Part shown: piece by piece, positions 13,605 to 17,005 of the stretch
Numbering within the stretch: position 1 is the stretch's first letter
Layout: every line of letters starts with the position of its first letter
Source: Hungatella sp. UBA3147
GTDB taxonomy: Bacteria; Bacillota; Clostridia; Lachnospirales; Lachnospiraceae
DNA: 17,005 nt
NCBI GenBank assembly: GCA_002365025.1
Contig: DEYX01000239.1
Span: 1-17,005 of the forward strand
Reading direction: 5' to 3'
Made by a program: the position numbers and the translations under genes
Notes under the pieces: generated by a model
The model's input: the letters and a program-made list of their open reading frames with translations, nothing else
Databases searched by the model: none
What the model was told of the DNA's origin: nothing

Positions 13605-14541
13605 ATATATTATCAAGCGTATTCTTATCGCTATCCCGGTCCTGATAGGCATAACTGTAATCGATTTTCTGATCATGACTATGGTAGGAAGTCCATTGGA
13701 ACTGCTCCAGGGCCCCAGAGTATCCGAGGCGGCCATCGAAACGAAAAGAATCGCTTTAGGCCTTAATAAGCCTGTCTATGTACAATACTGGATCTGGCTG
13801 ACAAATCTTCTTCAGGGTAACATGGGATATTCCATGAAGAGTTTCCAGCCGGTAAGCCAAATGATTAAAACCTACATTGGGCCAACGTTACTTCTCATGT
13901 CCGTCTCGTTATTTGTCAGTATGCTGATTGCGGTACCGGCAGGAATCTACAGCGCAGTCCACAAATATACACCGCAGGACTATACCGTAGTCACGCTTTC
14001 CTTCCTTGGAAGCAGTGTTCCCAGTTTTTTCCTGGCATTGGTGCTGATCTATTTTTTTACCGTCAGGCTTGGCTGGCTGCCCTCCAGCGGTATGTATACC
14101 CTGGGAGCGCAGAAAAGTGCCATTGATGTCCTCAGGCATATGATCATGCCTGTAATTGTATTGGCGACCTCCATGGCGGGGACAAATGTCCGTTATATCC
14201 GCAGCGCCATGCTTGAGATACTTCGGATGGATTATCTGCGAACGGCAAGGGCAAAGGGAATTGGCCGCTTTCTGGTGATTAATAAGCATGCGCTTCGCAA
14301 TGCGTTAATTCCGGTCATTACTGTATTCGGGATGCATATACCGATCTTGTTTGGCGGAGCCATCATCATAGAACAGGTATTTTCCTGGCCAGGGCTCGGC
14401 ATGATGACCATGAGTGCAATTATCAGCAGAGATTATCCTGTCATTATGGGCGTCTGTCTGATGTCCGCCATTGTTGTTCTGGTGGCAAACCTGCTGACAG
14501 ATATTGTCTACGCACTGGTAGATCCGACGATTACGTATTAA
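13597..14541 (+). CDS. Peptide-family ABC importer permease 1 (OppB/DppB type)
   Basis: This 314-residue integral membrane protein has a first membrane helix at residues 9-29, then the usual extracytoplasmic loop (GSPLELLQG, LGLNKPVYVQYWIWLTNLLQGNMGYS), and the remaining five helices. The EAA loop that docks the ATPases is RTARAKGIGRFLVINKHALRNALIPV. The family end motif EQVFSWPGLG is present. AAAGGAGGG lies upstream within the end of the ATPase gene. Confidence 0.94.
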   Translation: MLKYIIKRILIAIPVLIGITVIDFLIMTMVGSPLELLQGPRVSEAAIETKRIALGLNKPVYVQYWIWLTNLLQGNMGYSMKSFQPVSQMIKTYIGPTLLLMSVSLFVSMLIAVPAGIYSAVHKYTPQDYTVVTLSFLGSSVPSFFLALVLIYFFTVRLGWLPSSGMYTLGAQKSAIDVLRHMIMPVIVLATSMAGTNVRYIRSAMLEILRMDYLRTARAKGIGRFLVINKHALRNALIPVITVFGMHIPILFGGAIIIEQVFSWPGLGMMTMSAIISRDYPVIMGVCLMSAIVVLVANLLTDIVYALVDPTITY

Positions 14542-14557
14542 AAGCAGGAGAAAATAA

Positions 14558-15430
14558 ATGAATAGAGATAAAACAATAATCATTGAAGATAATGCATACC
14601 GCAATACGGTAATGAGGCGGTTCTTAAAACACAAATTGGCTGTGGCCAGCACCGTATTCCTGGCGATAATCCTCCTATGTGCGCTGCTGGCGCCGGTTCT
14701 TTCGCCTTATGACCCGAATAAGGTGGTCGGCGGATTCAGCGATCCGCCTTCCTTAAAGCATCTGCTTGGAACCGACCAGGTGGGAAGGGATGTATTAAGC
14801 AGAATGCTATACGCCGTCCGAATCTCATTGTTGGTAGGATTTGCTGCTACTGCCGTATCCACGGTTGTGGGGGTGGTTCTGGGCCTGGTATCCGGGTTCT
14901 TCGGAGGAATCCTGGATATGGTTATCATGCGGTTTACTGATATGGTCATGTCCTTTCCTTATATCCTGCTTGTATTGGTTTCTGCCGCGATCTTTCGCCC
15001 GGGCCTTATAAATATTATTCTGATTCTCGGTTTTGTTGATTGGCCCGGAATTGCCCGGCTGGTCAGAGGGAATGTTTTATCCATCCGGGAGATGAATTTT
15101 ATTCAGGGGGACCGCGTCGCAGGAATGCCAAAGCGCTATATCCTGTTTTCTGAGATACTTCCCAATACGGTCGCACCCATTTTGGTATATGCGACTTCGG
15201 TTATCGCCATATCGATGTTAGATGAAGCAGCCCTAAGCTTTCTTGGTATGGGTATTCAACCGCCACAGTCCAGCCTTGGCAATATGTTAAACGGAGCTCA
15301 ATCCATCTCCATCCTCACTTCCAAGCCATGGTTGTGGGTACCGCCGGGATTGATGATCATATTGCTGGTCGTCAGTATTAATTTCATCGGAGATGCTTTA
15401 AGAGATGCTTTTGATCCTTCGGGAAGTTAA
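14558..15430 (+). CDS. Peptide-family ABC importer permease 2 (OppC/DppC type)
   Basis: This 290-residue membrane protein is the second permease. It has a short cytoplasmic N-terminus, helix 1 at about residues 27-49, the characteristic LSPYDPN and HLLGTDQVGRDVLSRMLY sequence, further helices, the ATPase-docking loop NFIQGDRVAGMPKRYILFSEILPN, and DEAALSFLGMGIQPPQSSLGNML. AGGAG precedes ATG 14558 by 8 bases. It is the last gene of the five-gene operon; I see no clear terminator after it before the promoter at 15497. Confidence 0.94.
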   Translation: MNRDKTIIIEDNAYRNTVMRRFLKHKLAVASTVFLAIILLCALLAPVLSPYDPNKVVGGFSDPPSLKHLLGTDQVGRDVLSRMLYAVRISLLVGFAATAVSTVVGVVLGLVSGFFGGILDMVIMRFTDMVMSFPYILLVLVSAAIFRPGLINIILILGFVDWPGIARLVRGNVLSIREMNFIQGDRVAGMPKRYILFSEILPNTVAPILVYATSVIAISMLDEAALSFLGMGIQPPQSSLGNMLNGAQSISILTSKPWLWVPPGLMIILLVVSINFIGDALRDAFDPSGS

Positions 15431-15496
15431 AGGAGAGAGGATTTAGGCTGAAAAATCAAGGGATTATAAAAAATATAAATAATGTATAAAATTTTA

Positions 15497-15524
15497 TTGA
15501 CTTTTTTGAAATAACTGGTATAGT
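15497..15524 (+). promoter_or_regulatory. Sigma-A-type promoter of the antiterminator-IIA unit
   Basis: TTGACT (15497-15502), a 16-bp spacer ending in TGG (extended -10), and TATAGT (15519-15524). Transcription near 15531 precedes the RAT by about 15 bases. Confidence 0.65.
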
Positions 15525-15545
15525 TATAGCAAGGATATATAAAGT

Positions 15546-15573
15546 GGATTGTTACTGGAAAGCAGGCAAAACC
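15546..15573 (+). promoter_or_regulatory. Ribonucleic antiterminator (RAT), LicT/SacT type
   Basis: GGATTGTTACTGG followed by AAAGCAGGCAAAACC closely matches the RAT hairpin bound by BglG/LicT-family antiterminators. Its last bases (15568-15573) are also the first bases of the following terminator stem, so the two structures exclude each other. Confidence 0.9.
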
Positions 15574-15626
15574 AATTTTGATTATGGAAAATGAAATTTT
15601 ATTTTCGTGGTCGAAGTTGGTTTTTT
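15568..15626 (+). terminator. Conditional terminator controlled by the RAT
   Basis: 15568-15580 pairs with 15612-15624: 13 consecutive pairs including two wobble pairs. T15621-15626 forms the run. The stem uses the 3' end of the RAT. Protein binding to the RAT should prevent this stem and allow transcription of the gene encoding the antiterminator itself. Confidence 0.85.
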
Positions 15627-15648
15627 ATTTTATAGGATGGGACATTGT

Positions 15649-16476
15649 ATGAAAATTGACAAAATAATCAACAACAATATTGTCAGTGCGCTGGAGCCGG
15701 ATGGAAAAGAAATTATAGTCATGGGCAGGGGAATCGGTTTCGGTATGAAGCCTGGAAAAGAGATTCCGGAGAGCGCAGTTGAAAAAGTATTCCGTCTGGA
15801 CAGCCAGAACAATGTTGACAAATTTAAAGAATTGCTGGTGAACCTTCCCCTTGAACACATCCAGGTTTCTACGGAAATCATAAATTACGCGAAAAGCGTA
15901 TTAAACAGGAGTCTTAATCAAAACATATACATAACGCTGACGGACCACATCAATTTTGCCATTCACCGATTTAAGCAGAAGATGAAATTTTCAAACCCTC
16001 TGCTTAATGAGATAAAAACCTTTTACAAAGAGGAATACTTAATCGGTGAATACGCCATCGCATTAATTGAGCGGAGGATAGGAATATCCCTTCCTGTTGA
16101 CGAGGCGGGATTCATTGCGTTTCACATCGTCAATGCGGAATTTAATACCGCCATGCGTGATACCATTGATATCACAAACCTGATCCAGAATACCGTAGGG
16201 ATTGTGAAAGAATATTTTTCAATGGAACCTGATGAAATGTCTTTAAATTATCAGCGGTTTGTTACCCATTTAAGGTTTCTGGCACAAAGAATCGTTACTA
16301 AGGAGCTGTTAAACAGCGGGAATGTTGAATTTAACCATTTGATATCCGAGATGTACCCGGAGGAATACAGGTGCAGTTTGAAAATTAAGGATTATATCAT
16401 GGAAACATACCATCACGATGTAACGGAAGAAGAGACCGCATATCTGGCGGTTCACATCAAGAGAATGAGGCTATAG
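15649..16476 (+). CDS. licT: BglG/LicT-family transcription antiterminator
   Basis: This 275-residue RNA-binding regulator has an N-terminal CAT domain (1-57: MKIDKIINNNIVSAL, GRGIGFGMKPGK) that binds the RAT, followed by PRD1 and PRD2. The regulatory histidines are H100 and H159 (PRD1) and H207 and H269 (PRD2), the same numbering as in B. subtilis LicT. In this family the PTS phosphorylates these residues according to sugar and carbon supply, with opposite effects. The ATG at 15649 has AGGATGGG 8 bases upstream; the in-frame upstream start at 15607 lies inside the terminator stem and is rejected. The RAT and terminator in its own leader imply autoregulation. The sugar is not evident; the cognate IIBC is probably beyond the window. 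Confidence 0.92.
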   Translation: MKIDKIINNNIVSALEPDGKEIIVMGRGIGFGMKPGKEIPESAVEKVFRLDSQNNVDKFKELLVNLPLEHIQVSTEIINYAKSVLNRSLNQNIYITLTDHINFAIHRFKQKMKFSNPLLNEIKTFYKEEYLIGEYAIALIERRIGISLPVDEAGFIAFHIVNAEFNTAMRDTIDITNLIQNTVGIVKEYFSMEPDEMSLNYQRFVTHLRFLAQRIVTKELLNSGNVEFNHLISEMYPEEYRCSLKIKDYIMETYHHDVTEEETAYLAVHIKRMRL

Positions 16477-16495
16477 CAGAAAGGAGAATCATTAT

Positions 16496-16990
16496 ATGTT
16501 TGATTCATTAAAAAAAATATTCGGTGGAGGGGGAGAAAAAGAAAGAGAAAAAATTCTGGCCCCGGTTGAAGGAACAGTAGTACCCTTAAGTGAAGTAAAT
16601 GATCCCACATTCAGCCAGGAGATCCTTGGAAAAGGGGTCGCCATTATTCCGGCAAAAGGTAGAATTGTGGCTCCGGCCGACGGAATCCTGACAGTGGTTT
16701 TTGAGACAAAGCATGCTATCAGCATTACGACTCCGGAAGGCGCTGAGATCATTGTCCATGTAGGACTTGATACAGTCAATTTAAAAGGGGAGCATTATAC
16801 TGCTCATAAAAAGCAAGGAGAAAAAGTGAAAGCTGGGGAGCTTCTTCTTGAATTTGACATGGCAGCCATAAAGGAAGCAGGATATGAGGTGATTACTCCG
16901 GTTATCGTATGTAATACGCCGAATTATCCGGATATGGTATGCCATACAGGGATGCAGGTTAAGGAACTGGAACCAATCATCGAATTATAG
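16496..16990 (+). CDS. PTS glucose-type enzyme IIA protein (EIIA-Glc / Crr family)
   Basis: This 164-residue soluble phosphocarrier accepts phosphate from HPr and passes it to a IIB domain. The active His88 is in IIVHVGLDTV, and the assisting His73 is in ETKHAIS, as in E. coli IIA-Glc (H90, H75). The domain begins at ILAPVEGTVVPLSEV and ends VKELEPIIEL. There is a Gly-rich, charged N-terminal segment (10-18). It stands alone, not fused to IIBC. GAAAGGAGA lies just upstream of ATG 16496, and the gene follows the antiterminator by 19 bases, so the two are one unit under RAT control. Confidence 0.93.
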   Translation: MFDSLKKIFGGGGEKEREKILAPVEGTVVPLSEVNDPTFSQEILGKGVAIIPAKGRIVAPADGILTVVFETKHAISITTPEGAEIIVHVGLDTVNLKGEHYTAHKKQGEKVKAGELLLEFDMAAIKEAGYEVITPVIVCNTPNYPDMVCHTGMQVKELEPIIEL

Positions 16991-17005
16991 GTATTAAAAT
17001 GAGGG

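Noticed and set aside
9901..15430. ABC importer as a nickel supply system for the hydrogenase
   Set aside because: It lies outside the element behind its own strong promoter, and the binding protein cannot be told apart from peptide binders by reading. Adjacency alone is not evidence.

Overview
The window looks like chromosome of a spore-forming, anaerobic, low-to-mid-GC clostridium, probably of the Lachnospiraceae / Clostridium cluster XIVa type. The reasons are a sigma-K gene, strong AGGAGG ribosome sites, a ZTP riboswitch ahead of a PurO plus stand-alone AICAR transformylase pair, and a LicT-type antitermination unit. No database search was run; family calls come from reading motifs.

Layout. 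(1) 1-1076: 3' part of a MacB/FtsX-type ABC permease. (2) 1093-3198: promoter, ZTP/ZMP riboswitch with overlapping terminator, then purO and an AICAR formyltransferase, the last two steps of IMP synthesis. (3) 3298-9598: the sporulation gene sigK, split in two by a 5,668-bp insertion (3566-9233). (4) 9758-15430: a strong sigma-A-type promoter and a five-gene peptide-family ABC importer (lipoprotein, two ATPases, two permeases). (5) 15497-16990: promoter, RAT/terminator, a LicT-like antiterminator and a glucose-type PTS IIA protein.

The centrepiece is region 3. The sigK 5' part (sigma region 2) stops at a TAG just inside the insertion; the 3' part (regions 3-4) resumes 5.67 kb later in the right frame at the same short AATG core. 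Joining the two AATG copies rebuilds an uninterrupted 210-residue sigma-K with the family's conserved ENEIL sequence. This is a skin (sigK intervening) element, far smaller than the B. subtilis or C. difficile examples. A large serine recombinase lies at its right end, and its stop codon overlaps the attachment core. A small minus-strand gene, divergent from the recombinase, is a candidate directionality factor.

The rest of the element is an apparently complete little operon for a cytoplasmic [NiFe] hydrogenase: HyaD-type maturation protease, HypA-like small protein without a zinc domain, cytochrome-b5-like protein, small subunit, large subunit, then a hairpin terminator. The operon and the recombinase/small-gene control region have sequences resembling sigma-E (mother-cell) promoters. 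My inference is that this skin element carries a mother-cell, sporulation-timed hydrogenase as cargo, and that excision both activates sigma-K and moves the hydrogenase operon onto a non-replicating circle. The rebuilt sigma-K appears to have no pro-sequence, so excision may be its main activation step, as in C. difficile.

The only gene-free stretch near 300 bases is 9599-9900. It holds the sigK terminator (9643-9684), the importer promoter (9758-9786) and a leader of about 108 nt in which I recognise no riboswitch.
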